64,000 bases of DNA from Tritrichomonas musculus. Taxonomy: Eukaryota > Parabasalia > Tritrichomonadida > Tritrichomonadidae. Of this stretch, positions 35,554-45,630 are shown one piece after another. Location of the stretch: positions 372,001 through 436,000 of the forward strand of contig JAPFFF010000064.1 of the NCBI GenBank assembly GCA_039105265.1, read 5' to 3'. The notes below the pieces were generated by a model. It worked only from the letters and a program-made list of their open reading frames with translations. It had not been told where the DNA came from and made no database searches. The translations under genes were made by a program, and so were the position numbers. How positions within the stretch are numbered: the first letter of the stretch is position 1; each line of letters starts with the position of its first letter.

Positions 35554-38500
35554 GTTTTTACTATGGTTGCATTTGGCACGGTTTGGGCAAAAAAGCTGCC
35601 CGCCCAGGTTATTTTGATAACCCAACGGGTAAGAACAAATTATTTGTTGATTTTATATTATTTTTAACTTTTCTTAAAAATATGTATATTTTAAATATGT
35701 GGTTTTGCATAAAAATATTAAAATAAAATTAAAATTAAAATAGATATTTTGGAGTTTTTATTTTTTTATTTTTTTGTTTATCTATTCAATTTTTTCAAAG
35801 ATAAATTCTGTTGTTATTTGCAAATTCTATTGGGCTGGATACTTTTCTATGTTTTCATTCAATTTTTCAGTTAAAAAATAAAAATTTGCCCTGGGCAAAG
35901 TGGCTGGGCAGCGACGATAGCCCATTTTTTCAATCCTTTTTAATCGGGGCTGGGCTAGCCCAAGGGAAGTTATATGATAAATTCAAAAGCTATTTTTAAT
36001 ATTTTTCTTTTTAAATCATTATCTTTTCTTTAATATATGATATTAATTGATTATTGTGTTTGATAAAATAAAAAAATTCAAACATATTTTTGTAAAATGT
36101 ATGGAAACTCGAAAAAAACGAAATAGAAATAACTAGTGGGTTTTAAATCATCATATTTTATAATATGTTTTTATATTGAATTTTATATTATTATAATAGC
36201 CATAAAATATTATATTTAAATTTTATTGTGAGATATATGCAAAATATATAAATTGAATAAATAAAAACTATTAAGTATTCAAAAATACGATTCAAGTAAT
36301 CCATTATGTAAATCAATAAATATTTATTATACATTGGAAATATAAATGAATATAAAATGTTATATATATAATTATTAATTATAATTTAGGTTTCGAAAAA
36401 TTAAATAAGATATTGGAAATTTAAACTTTGATTTTAATTTCAATAAAATGTTATTAATTTTATTGAATGATTACATACAATAATTTGAGAAAATAAAAAT
36501 CTATCATTATTTTCATTAGTAATGAGAAATTAAAATAGCTCATACAATTATTTATGAATGCTTTATCAAAATATTTTATACCTTTGAATTATGGATGAGT
36601 TTTTAATTTTGAATGCATTTGGAGATTTATAATTATATATGTATTTATTTGTAAATAATTTTTGTGTTTCATTTTATATTTATTTTATCATATTTATATC
36701 ATATATTTAATATAAATTCTATTTAAGAAATTGTTTTAATAAGATAAAAATAAATAATCCAAATTTTATACTCACAAAAAATTTGAAGAGCTTTTATGTA
36801 AAAATTTGTGCAAACATAAATATCCTAAAATAGAAACATATTTAACCTAATTGGCTCGGTAAAACCTCATTATATTTTATATTATAAGGCATATGTTGTT
36901 TAGAGCTTGTAATATTATTCCAATCTTTCCAGAAAATTCAAGATTTTTTGTGAGAACCAAAAAACGTGCTTATTCAAAAAAATGAATATTAAAATAAAAT
37001 AGACGTTTATTTGAGAGAATTTGGTTTTCAAACATTTTTATCTTTTTTTAATGGCTATATCAAGTTTCTTTGCCTCGATAAAAAACCATTAATTTTATTA
37101 TATAATAACATATCCGAAAATTATATTAAACGGTTAAGCCAATCTCTCCAGAAAAATCACATTTTTTTTAGTCGTAAATTTATTTTATAATATCTTCATA
37201 ATTAGTGAAATAATAAGTGATATAATATACAAACTAGCATTCAAAAACAATAAAACATATGTTAAGCAAATACAAATGCACATATATAATGGTATCATGC
37301 AGATATTCCATTTTGATGAGAAAAAATTAATTGGTCTATAAAGTTAAATATATATAATACATCATAAGTATGATATGAATAATCAATGTTACCGATCAAT
37401 ATTTACTATATAAAAAGATAAAAATATTTCAAAAAACATTCCATACATTTTTTTTGTATATAAATAAAATAAAGTTTGGAATGGATTTTTTGCAAGATAC
37501 CTCATTAAAATAATCATAAAATTAGGATAATAAAGTGTAATAAATATCTATATATTTAAAAATCATATAAAATGTAAATAAAATATTAAACAAATTAAAA
37601 TAATTTTATTTTTGTTATTGAATAATTTAATAAATTAAAAAAATAAATAATTATGAATATCCTCGTTTAAAGTATATTTAATTATTATATTATTATATAT
37701 TAAAAAAGATACACATTAAAAAATCTAATATATAAATATATTGTTTGAAATAATTAAGAAAAGATATAATATTTAAAAAAGATATTTTAATTAACAGAAT
37801 TCACAAAATAAATAAAAAGAATTCCATGAACAAAGGACACATTACCGATTTTTTTTAGTTCAAATCATAATAAAAATGATGAAAATGGTGAATTATTAGA
37901 TTCAAATGCAATTACATTCCACAACTAGCAATCTAATTAGGAACAAATATCATCATTTTCATAATTTGGAAGTATTTATATATATTCTATGCTTTTATTC
38001 AATGCCAAAAAGTTCACACTTTAAGGACATCCTTAAAAAGTGGCCTTTACAGGCCAAATTGATCACATCACTTCATCATAATTTTTGAAGCTCAATTGCC
38101 CAGTGGGCAGCCCACTTCTTCAATTTTTTGACCCTATGCAACCCTAGTTTTTACATATAGAATTTATTCAAAATAATTTGAATAAAAAAGTCCCTTGATA
38201 TAATTTTTTAAAAAAAAGTTTATGTTTGAAAAAAAATTATTTATGTTAATATTCAATTGCATCAATAGTAATTAATTATTCTTAAAATAAGACATTCAAT
38301 GACTTATATAAATTGAAATAAGAAAATAAGACGCAAGTCACTTTTTGAATAGTCATTCAAAAAGTGTCCATTTATAAATGATTATAATTATCTTGATCAA
38401 TTATTATTTAAAATGTAATTTTTTCGGAATAATAAAAAGAAAATATAATATAATATATATTTTTAACTTAAATATATTTTAAAAAGCTAACAGTATCGTT

Positions 38501-39166
38501 TTTGTAAAAAACTGAAGACTGAGTTGATAATAATATGTTAATTCAATGATTTATTAAAGAGTGAAAGTAGACCCTTAATTTTGCATATTGATACATATTG
38601 ATAAGTTTTTTTGCACCCAGTTTCCAAAAAAACAATTTTTGAAAATATTTTTCCAAAATTTTTGATCATTTAGGAGAAATTTTATGAGTTTTCAAACCAT
38701 AATATTCTATGAGTTTTCAATATTGAAAGGTTTACATGAAAACCGATCAGTAGACCCTTAAAATATTTTATCATTGAAAAAATGATTTTTTCTGAATATA
38801 AACCATTCAAAATAAAAACTCTTTTTTCAGGGTGTTAATGAGTGAATGCTAACAAAACTGATATCATTCAATATTTAAAGTGCAACAATTATTATGAAAT
38901 TTGAAGCTTGGCTCACATAGTCACTTGCAAAATCTATATGAAGAGAAAATGAGTAAAAAAAACTAAACTATTGAAAAAGTTTACTTCATTTTCTTTGTCC
39001 AGACTCCCTTTCAAACTCGCGACATTTCAATTCACTTGAAAGAAATAAAAAACATTATTTTTAATTAGAATTCGTTTATTACCAAAATGATTCAATTTTG
39101 TGAGTTTAAATATCTAAAAATTCAATTTGCTCACAAAATTGTGAGGTCCAGTTTTTAAAAAGTAGT
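35435..39166. other. Long AT-rich region with scattered GC palindromes, no gene
   Basis: No convincing gene in 3.7 kb. A run of about 30 A lies at 35519-35550. GC-rich palindromic islands stand out: TTTGCCCTGGGCAAA near 35885, GGGCTAGCCC near 35952, TGGCCTTTACAGGCCA near 38040 and GTGGGCAGCCCAC near 38104. A 13-bp inverted pair (CTATATGTAAAAA at 35430, TTTTTACATATAG at 38148) brackets the region and may mark an old insertion of about 2.7 kb. A CACTTTTTGAAT/ATTCAAAAAGTG hairpin is at 38340-38365. Confidence 0.5.
36095..36182 (-). repeat. Dispersed 87-bp repeat, copy 2
   Basis: Reverse-complement partner of 28367-28453 with few mismatches. It is within the gene-free AT-rich region. Confidence 0.75.
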
Positions 39167-40409
39167 TTATTCCGCTACTAGAATTGAGCCAAAAAATTCA
39201 ATACATGTCAGAATAATATTATATATGTATGATCCCCAAGAATCTTCTTGAACAAAGCGGATGTACCTGTAATAATTGTCATTATCTTCGCAAACAAACC
39301 GCTTCTGCAAATGGCCACCATTCAAAGAACCATTGTCTGTTTGATGATTCAGAACGTCCCACTGCTTCTTGTCGTTCGATCCAACGATTCTCCACGACTT
39401 TGGGTAAGAATAAGAACCTCTAGAGCAAGAACGCAATGTGTATGATGCCAGATTTATCTTTTTTTCACCAAAATCAACCTCAAACCAACCGTCATTGGCA
39501 CCAGTTCTTCCTGATCCTTGATTGTGATATTCCCTGTCTATTTCGTCTGGACCATATTTGATGAGGTCTGAAATTTCTCCCGATCGGCTTGGTATGTTTG
39601 CGACAGAAAAAGTGACAATTCCTTTCTGCGCAATGTCATCTTTTTTAGATAAGAGAAAATTCCCGAGAGCTCGTCTCCTTCATACTTGCACTCGATGACG
39701 CTGCCGTTAATTTTTTTACTCTTTTTTGTTTGTTTTTTGGACGATGAAAATTGACTCAAAAGTTGCTGCTTGAACTTTTCAATGATTCTGCTTAGATCGT
39801 TGTTTGCAACATCGTCAGAGAGGTGTGAAATGATGTATTCTGACATTTCTTTATCATACTCATCATATTCAATGCAAAGCAAAAAGTGCATGATTATTCT
39901 ATCGTCTTTTGGTGTTTTCTTCTGAATTTTCGCTGTTTTTCACGCTGTAAGAATCGATGATTTCTATGAGAATTTCATCGTCCAGGCTCGAAAGTTCAAT
40001 TGATTCAATGAGCTCTGAAAAATGTGATGAAATGTACTCAATTGAATTGACATGAAATTCTGTTCGTAAAAGTGACAAGGCTTCTTTTAAACTTGAAATT
40101 TTAAGGTCAATTTTCCGGCTCTCTTCTTCACTTTGGCCAAGCAGAAGGCGAATCATATTGAAAAGATACAGTTTTTCTTCGTTTATTTCAATTTTTTCTG
40201 TACTGGATTTAAGAAGTAAATTTGGGATCAATTTGGCAAAGTTGGCTTATTTTGCTTGAGATAACTCGTGCTTTGTTAAAAGTAGTCTCAATTGTAATTT
40301 GCTCGTCTTTGTTTGACAAAGATTTAACAATTAAATAAAACTTATCACTTTGATCTTGCAGGATAAGTCTCTGAAGGTCTTTTGTTGGTATTGTGTACTC
40401 AACTTTCAT
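39167..40409 (-). pseudogene. Broken BTB-like / F5-8 type C domain gene
   Basis: Read from 40409 downwards, four overlapping or adjoining frames together cover one recognisable host gene. The first (40409-40209) begins MKVEYTIPTKDLQ with a BTB-like N-terminus; the second (40231-39899) continues with a helical part (YISSHFSELIESIELSSLDD); the third (39891-39538) reaches INGSVIECKYEGDELSGIF; the last carries the F5/8C domain (YHNQGSGRTGANDGWFEVDF, SWRIVGSNDKKQWDVL, YYRYIRFVQ) and stops at 39167. Three frame changes, near 40220, 39895 and 39550-39590, mark a pseudogene rather than introns, since the first two frames overlap. The protein family is abundant in trichomonads. The loss seems recent because every part is still easily read. 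Confidence 0.7.
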
Positions 40410-40530
40410 AAAATAATTTTTTTTATTTCGAATATTTGACCATAACGATCAAAAATTTTGGAAAAATAATTTTTTTTTTTTAATTTCATTTTATTAAAAA
40501 ACTAATAAAGAAGGTTAAACAATAATGAAA

Positions 40531-43179
40531 TTATTTGTGATGCAAAAGGTCAGCTATTTCTTTATTTCCATTTCTTTGAGCAATTAGCAATGCTGTTTCA
40601 ATTTGTGAATTTTTCGTTTCATTCTTCAAAACCCAGCCACCGCCATCTTTTCCATTTTTACTTCCATATTTTTGTTCTATTGTTGTCACATTTGTTTTAA
40701 TGTCAACTTTAATTTTCGGGTCAGCCAACAAGAGTCTAACAATTTGAGCATTATTTTTTTCAGCAGCGATCATCAAAGCTGTTTTCTTTTCCATCACGAT
40801 TGAATCAGTTTCGCTGATAGATTTTTTATCAATATTTCTTTTAATAGTAATTTTTGTGTTCAAATAATTCACATTAATTTGATTTCGTTTTAGCAATAAG
40901 TCGACAATTTCAACATCTTCTTTTTCAATTGCACGAATGAGGAGGCTTTCTTCATTTCCTTTTGTTTTTATATTTTTAAAATGATCAGGCATTTTGTTTT
41001 GGTCAAATTCTTCGGTTAAGGCCAAATTCACATTTATATCTTTTTTCTTCAATAAAAGCTTAATGGCACGAGTGTCCCACTTGCCAAAAGCTGCCTGTAA
41101 AACCGTTTTATTTGAGTCTAGCATGCCTTCATTTATTACATTGACATCAATGCTTGGATGCTGCAGAAGCAATTTGAAGATTTCAAGTGTTCCATTTCTG
41201 AATGATGCCAAAAGAGGAGTTTCTTCATTTAATTGTGGATTTGATTTCAAATTCACATTAATTTTTGGATGCTTCAATAATAGCTTAGCCATTTCAATTT
41301 TCTTTCTTTTAATTACAAGATTCAATGCAGATATTTCAGTGAATTCACAATAGTTATCAAAGTCATCATGCCCGTAGTCTCTCTTTCCATATTCAGTGTA
41401 TCCGGAGAATGCGTTTACATCGATTTTTGGATGTTCTAATAAAAGTTGGAAATAATCTGTCAATTCAAAATCTATCGTCAAAATTAAAGGCGTCTCTTTT
41501 CGTTGATGTTTGTTGTTTTCGCTCAAATCACAACCGAAAAAGATCTCTCGATTGACGTCAATTCTTGGATGCTTTAGCAACATCTCAAATATTTCCTTGT
41601 TTCGATTGATGATCGATATTGAAAGTGCATTTTTGGCTTCTTCAAAAGTGTAACTGAAAAAGTGATGCTTCAAATAACGGTCAGCATTAAGGTCAATTTT
41701 TGAATTAGTTAATAAAAGCTCGGTCATCATAACGTTCTCTTTTTCGACTGCTATTATCAGTGGTGTCTTTTCTGTTTTATAATGCCTACTGTCTTTTTTC
41801 TCATTCAAAACTTGGGTCCATTTTGAGTTGGCATCAATTGAAGGCAAGCTCAATAACGTTTCAACAATTTCATAATTATTGTGAGAAACCGCTGCATTCA
41901 ATGGCGTAGTTGTGCGTTTAAAATTAAAATTGATTTTCTTCTCAAATTCTACAGGCTTGTTTACATCAACTTTGGCGGTTTGTAACAAAAAGTCGAAGAT
42001 TTCAGTGTAACCGTATTTACAAAATTCATAGAAAAGTTCAACTTTTTCAGTGATGTTCTTAGGAAAGAGGGAATAGTTATGATACTTAAGTAGGCATTTC
42101 TCTATTTTGCATTCATCTGATTTCTTTATCGTCTGCAAAAGTTGATTTTTGATGTAGATGGCTATGATGTTGTGATGACATTTAATTGACTCGAGGTAAC
42201 AAAGCAAATAATCATCATTTTCAGGTTTTATTTTCTTTTCTACAAGTAATTCAATGAGGTCTGCACGTCTTCCATGTATTGCATAGAGCCAGAGTGATGA
42301 ATCTAATTTAACATTATTTTTACATAAATAGTCAATGATTTGTCTGGATCCCCAAAACATTGAATACTGCATTAATGTTGGCTTCTTTCCAAATAAGAAA
42401 TTGTTCGTTTCGTATATGGACGATTTGATTTTACTGTTTAAATCAACATTATTTTCAGTGACATGTGATATGAAATCATCAATCAAATCATTTTGAATTA
42501 ATCGCGCAATTTCGTTGTCGTTCTCCCCAATTCTTCGCTTTTGCTCATATTGTTTCAAGGCATCAGATGATTTTGGTTCTTTGAAAAATCCTTTTTTATT
42601 GTAGCCGTCACCATTAATGATATCGCTTTCATGATCTTTCAATAAGGTTTCATAAAATTTCGTATAGTCAATTATCGGGAAATTTGGAATGGAGGAAGGC
42701 CAATAATTTACACCAACAATATCAAAAAATGGTAGTTTATCTATTCTTTTAGACCCAATTTCTGAAAAGAAATATTCTTGATAATAATGTGTATAATATT
42801 TGCAATTTGAAAGAATGTTTGTTATTGGATCGCTAGGTTTCAACAATTTTTCATCTAAAAGGAAAAGAACAAGTCGCTTGTTGTTTTTGAAAATCCAAAA
42901 TAAGTCATAACTTGTTAAATATACATTTATTGGTTTTTTTAAAGCTTTTAGAATTGCAAAGATCTTTTCATAAAAGTTTTTTGTATGATGATGGTTATTT
43001 ACTATGCTTGAGAGCATTAAAAGTGTTTCTTTTAATAAATCTTTATGATTACCAAGCTTTTGTTGTTTTAAAAACTCTAAATTAATAAAATCTTCTTCTG
43101 TTTTCTCTTCATTATTGAGATATTCAAGAATATTTTCTTGAATATTTTTCATTTCGGTGAAATAATTACGTAAATCCAT
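40531..43179 (-). CDS. Ankyrin-repeat protein, 882 aa
   Basis: From ATG 43179 (MDLRNYFTEMKNIQENI); an ATG 48 bp upstream is in frame but adds a hydrophobic AT-driven stretch, so I prefer the second. Residues about 1-200 are the helical N-terminal domain usual in trichomonad ankyrin proteins. From about 230 to the end some 15 ankyrin repeats follow, with long insertions; the phrase 'LLL.HP.IDVN' recurs (ETLLSLPSIDANSK, MLLKHPRIDVNRE, LLLEHPKIDVNAF, LLLKHPKINVNLK, LLLQHPSIDVNVI). Ankyrin arrays bind other proteins; the target is unknown. The final repeat ends IALLIAQRNGNKEIADLLHH-like, a normal terminus. It is intact and lies about 120 bp upstream of the broken gene at 40409, on the same strand. 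Confidence 0.9.
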   Translation of the reverse strand: MDLRNYFTEMKNIQENILEYLNNEEKTEEDFINLEFLKQQKLGNHKDLLKETLLMLSSIVNNHHHTKNFYEKIFAILKALKKPINVYLTSYDLFWIFKNNKRLVLFLLDEKLLKPSDPITNILSNCKYYTHYYQEYFFSEIGSKRIDKLPFFDIVGVNYWPSSIPNFPIIDYTKFYETLLKDHESDIINGDGYNKKGFFKEPKSSDALKQYEQKRRIGENDNEIARLIQNDLIDDFISHVTENNVDLNSKIKSSIYETNNFLFGKKPTLMQYSMFWGSRQIIDYLCKNNVKLDSSLWLYAIHGRRADLIELLVEKKIKPENDDYLLCYLESIKCHHNIIAIYIKNQLLQTIKKSDECKIEKCLLKYHNYSLFPKNITEKVELFYEFCKYGYTEIFDFLLQTAKVDVNKPVEFEKKINFNFKRTTTPLNAAVSHNNYEIVETLLSLPSIDANSKWTQVLNEKKDSRHYKTEKTPLIIAVEKENVMMTELLLTNSKIDLNADRYLKHHFFSYTFEEAKNALSISIINRNKEIFEMLLKHPRIDVNREIFFGCDLSENNKHQRKETPLILTIDFELTDYFQLLLEHPKIDVNAFSGYTEYGKRDYGHDDFDNYCEFTEISALNLVIKRKKIEMAKLLLKHPKINVNLKSNPQLNEETPLLASFRNGTLEIFKLLLQHPSIDVNVINEGMLDSNKTVLQAAFGKWDTRAIKLLLKKKDINVNLALTEEFDQNKMPDHFKNIKTKGNEESLLIRAIEKEDVEIVDLLLKRNQINVNYLNTKITIKRNIDKKSISETDSIVMEKKTALMIAAEKNNAQIVRLLLADPKIKVDIKTNVTTIEQKYGSKNGKDGGGWVLKNETKNSQIETALLIAQRNGNKEIADLLHHK

Positions 43180-43383
43180 AAATAAAAATAACGTTATATT
43201 GTCATTCAAAATTTTATATAAAATCAAAAATAAAATATCAGAAAAAGTTCGTTTTATAAATCTGATAAAAACAATAACAATTCAAATTTTCAATACCGCT
43301 AAATTCAATTTTTTATTTTTTTATATTTTTTTCACTTGCTGTTTTTTATAAAAATATAAATTATATTTTTATTTTCATAAAAA

Positions 43384-43976
43384 AGGAATCACTTTTTGTA
43401 ATCAAATTTCCATGAATAATATTACGGTGATGCATGTAAGGAAGTGCTGATGCTATTCCATAGATAGTCATATGCTTTGTTGTTATATTCCACTCAGGAA
43501 AGGTAAAACCATACCGTTCTCTATAAATTGCGTCATGTAACGAACATTTTTAATTTTGGCTTTTTTACATAAAAAGCTAAAATGTTATAAACAATTTGAG
43601 CTAATAAGAAAATTAGATTCTCCCATCTGCTGAATCAGATACAAATCGAACATTGGAAATAAATAGAAACTAATCATTCAATTAAGTGTTTTCTGGCACT
43701 ATATTCAAATATTTAATTGATTTTCAAAAGTCATGACTACTACACCTCCTTTTTTCATACATTCTCTCTATCTTTTTAATCAGGTCTTGATCTTATATAA
43801 AGTCCAAAATGTCAATTGCTTCTTGATATAGGTGATCGGATGCTTTTTAGTAGTATTCAATTGTTTTTGATATGCTTTTCATGACTATTTCTCCTCATGA
43901 ATAAAAACGATCAAATAACAATTACCAAATCTGAAGGTTTCGGTTCAATCTCATTTAGATCATCAAAATTGGCCAT
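43384..43976 (-). pseudogene. Remnant of a protein kinase gene
   Basis: On the minus strand 43535-43384 reads as a protein-kinase fragment: FTFPEWNITTKHMTIYGIAS, then ALPYMHHRNIIHGNL, i.e. subdomains VIa-VIb with the 'YLH...IIHRDLK' pattern. Upstream (43976 downwards) MANFDDLNEIEPKPSDLV and YQEAIDILDFI..QDLIKKIERM look like the N-terminal part of a trichomonad kinase. The frames are interrupted several times, the middle of the kinase lobe is missing and the reading ends right after subdomain VIb. It is therefore a decayed host gene. The region 43180-43383 between it and the ankyrin gene is AT-rich promoter DNA. Confidence 0.5.
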
Positions 43977-44227
43977 ATATATTGGATAAATAAATCAGAT
44001 AATAAGGAGAATATATATATATATATATTTTTTTTGATAGGAAAATTATATTCAATTTATGCTTTATCGTTGAGTATTTATTTTAAATTTGAAACAGGGG
44101 TTCGATTTATAAATCTTTTTTTTATTTCAAATAATCGTTTCAAAATTCAAAAAATGATAGCAATATTTGTAAATAAGTATTGAAGATCCAGCTCTAAATG
44201 ATAGCAACATTTGTAAATTTTATTGCA

Positions 44228-44690
44228 TCACAAAAGAGCATTTCTAGCTGTTTTATCACCATTTTTAGCTTTTACAGCGACTTTTCTGGAAGAATTGATA
44301 ACATAATTGAATTCCTCGTCCTGATGCAGTATCTTCATGTTCAGGAGTTTGTGAGCCGTTGTAATAATGTTCAGAAACATGCTGAATAAGCTCGTGCTCT
44401 TCTTTTGCTCCTGGATCATTTGCACAGACAGTTGGAATCTGAGCATGTCCAAGTTCAATTGGTACAACAAGTGGATATTTAACAAATAGTGTTTTGACAA
44501 TCAAGGCAGCTCCAACGCCCGAACCAAGATCCGCGACTGCCGTTCTGGAGTCAGATACAACTGGACCTTTTTGTACTTCATTTGTCCAAAGTTGCTCAAA
44601 ATGATCATCAAGAATGTTTATTTCATCAGCGGCAATGACTCCATAAGCCCCTGCCTCGAGGTCGTTTTTTTGTTCAACCAAAAAAAGTGA
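44228..44690 (-). pseudogene. Fragment of a glucokinase gene
   Basis: Minus-strand frames encode the central part of a bacterial-type glucokinase as used by trichomonads: AYGVIAADEINILDDHFEQL, DSRTAVADLGSGVGAALIVK, VVPIELGHAQIPTVCANDPG and a TASGRGIQLCYQFFQ block (residues usually following the catalytic region). A frame change near 44290 leads to VAVKAKNGDKTARNALL before a stop. Both the ATP-binding N-terminus and the C-terminal third are absent. Upstream it joins, within about 60 bp, the inverted coiled-coil fragment at 44752-45015, so the two were combined by rearrangement. The functional gene, which would phosphorylate glucose at the entry to glycolysis, must lie elsewhere. Confidence 0.75.
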
Positions 44691-44751
44691 AGTGTCTATT
44701 TACTATTGTAATGAAAATCATTTCAAAAGAAATTGAAAGGAAATTCAATGA

Positions 44752-45015
44752 GGCGGCTTTTAATCTTTCATCTTTTATCTTTTTTATTTGATATTTAATG
44801 ATTCTGATGTCTTTTAGGATTTGTTCGTCTTGTGATGAAGCAGTTTTCAAATTTGGATTCAAGCCAAAAGCTGGTTCAAAAATTGAATTGGAATTGAAAT
44901 TTGAATTGATCTGTGTTTTGAGTTTTTTAACTTCATATTTAAGACAGTGAAGTTCGTTTTTATATTCTTTTGTCGTGCTTGTTGTTGCTTGTGGTGTTCC
45001 CGATTCTTTGATTGT
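44752..45015 (-). repeat. Inverted 264-bp copy of part of the giant coiled-coil gene
   Basis: This is the reverse complement of 45928-46191 inside the 2624-aa coiled-coil gene, of the same length (264 bp) and with few differences. Its frame (ATG at 45036, 120 aa) still reads through KNELHCLKYEVKKLKTQ and the FEPAFGLNPN segment, then leaves the homology at AASLNFLSISF. It could be transcribed as a short protein but is more likely a duplicated fragment. Confidence 0.85.
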
Positions 45016-45269
45016 TTCAAATTGGCATTTTCTCATTACCTTCTTCTCTTTTTTAAATTAAAGCAAGCTCAAAAGTTAAATATTATTATTAATATTTTCA
45101 ACATTGTTAATGAAATGTTAAATCAGCTGTAATATGATTTTAGCCTTATGTTCAGCAGCAGAAAATACTCTTTATCTTCAATAAACTTTTGATTTATTAG
45201 AAATGACTAGCAACACAATTCAAGATTATATAAACTTGAACTTTTAAAAACATTATATATTTGAATACT

Positions 45270-45338
45270 CAATATCTTCGTTTGGAGTGTCTTGCAATGT
45301 GACTGATATATCGGTTATATCTTCACTCAATATTTGAT
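45270..45338 (-). repeat. Second inverted fragment of the coiled-coil repeat
   Basis: The minus strand reads ILSEDITDISVTLQDTPN followed by EDIE, a unit of the 'NEDI.DRSVTLQDTPNEDI' repeat in the N-terminal half of the giant gene (best match near 47600-47665). It is only about 70 bp long and flanked by AT-rich DNA. No other gene is seen between 45037 and 45630. Confidence 0.75.
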
Positions 45339-45630
45339 TATTATTGATATTTCCAGTATAAAAATCAACCAATATAAATTTAAAATAAAATATACTTTTA
45401 AAATTATATAAAAAAATCTATAAAATAAATTAATTCTATTTATTCTGTTGTTTTATAAATTACCACTATATTTTTTGATATATAAAGCATACTTATTTAA
45501 ACGTTTGTTATAACTTTTTGAATAAATAAAAGTTTTCTTAACGATTTTCTTCACTTTTTGAAAATATTATTTTGGTTTTCATTTAACAAGTCTTAATTGT
45601 TTAACGAAATAGTAAAAAAAACACTCAAGA

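Noticed and set aside
35514-35726. A frame beginning with poly-Lys
   Set aside because: It is the translation of a poly-A run followed by a GC-rich palindromic island, with no sign of a real protein.
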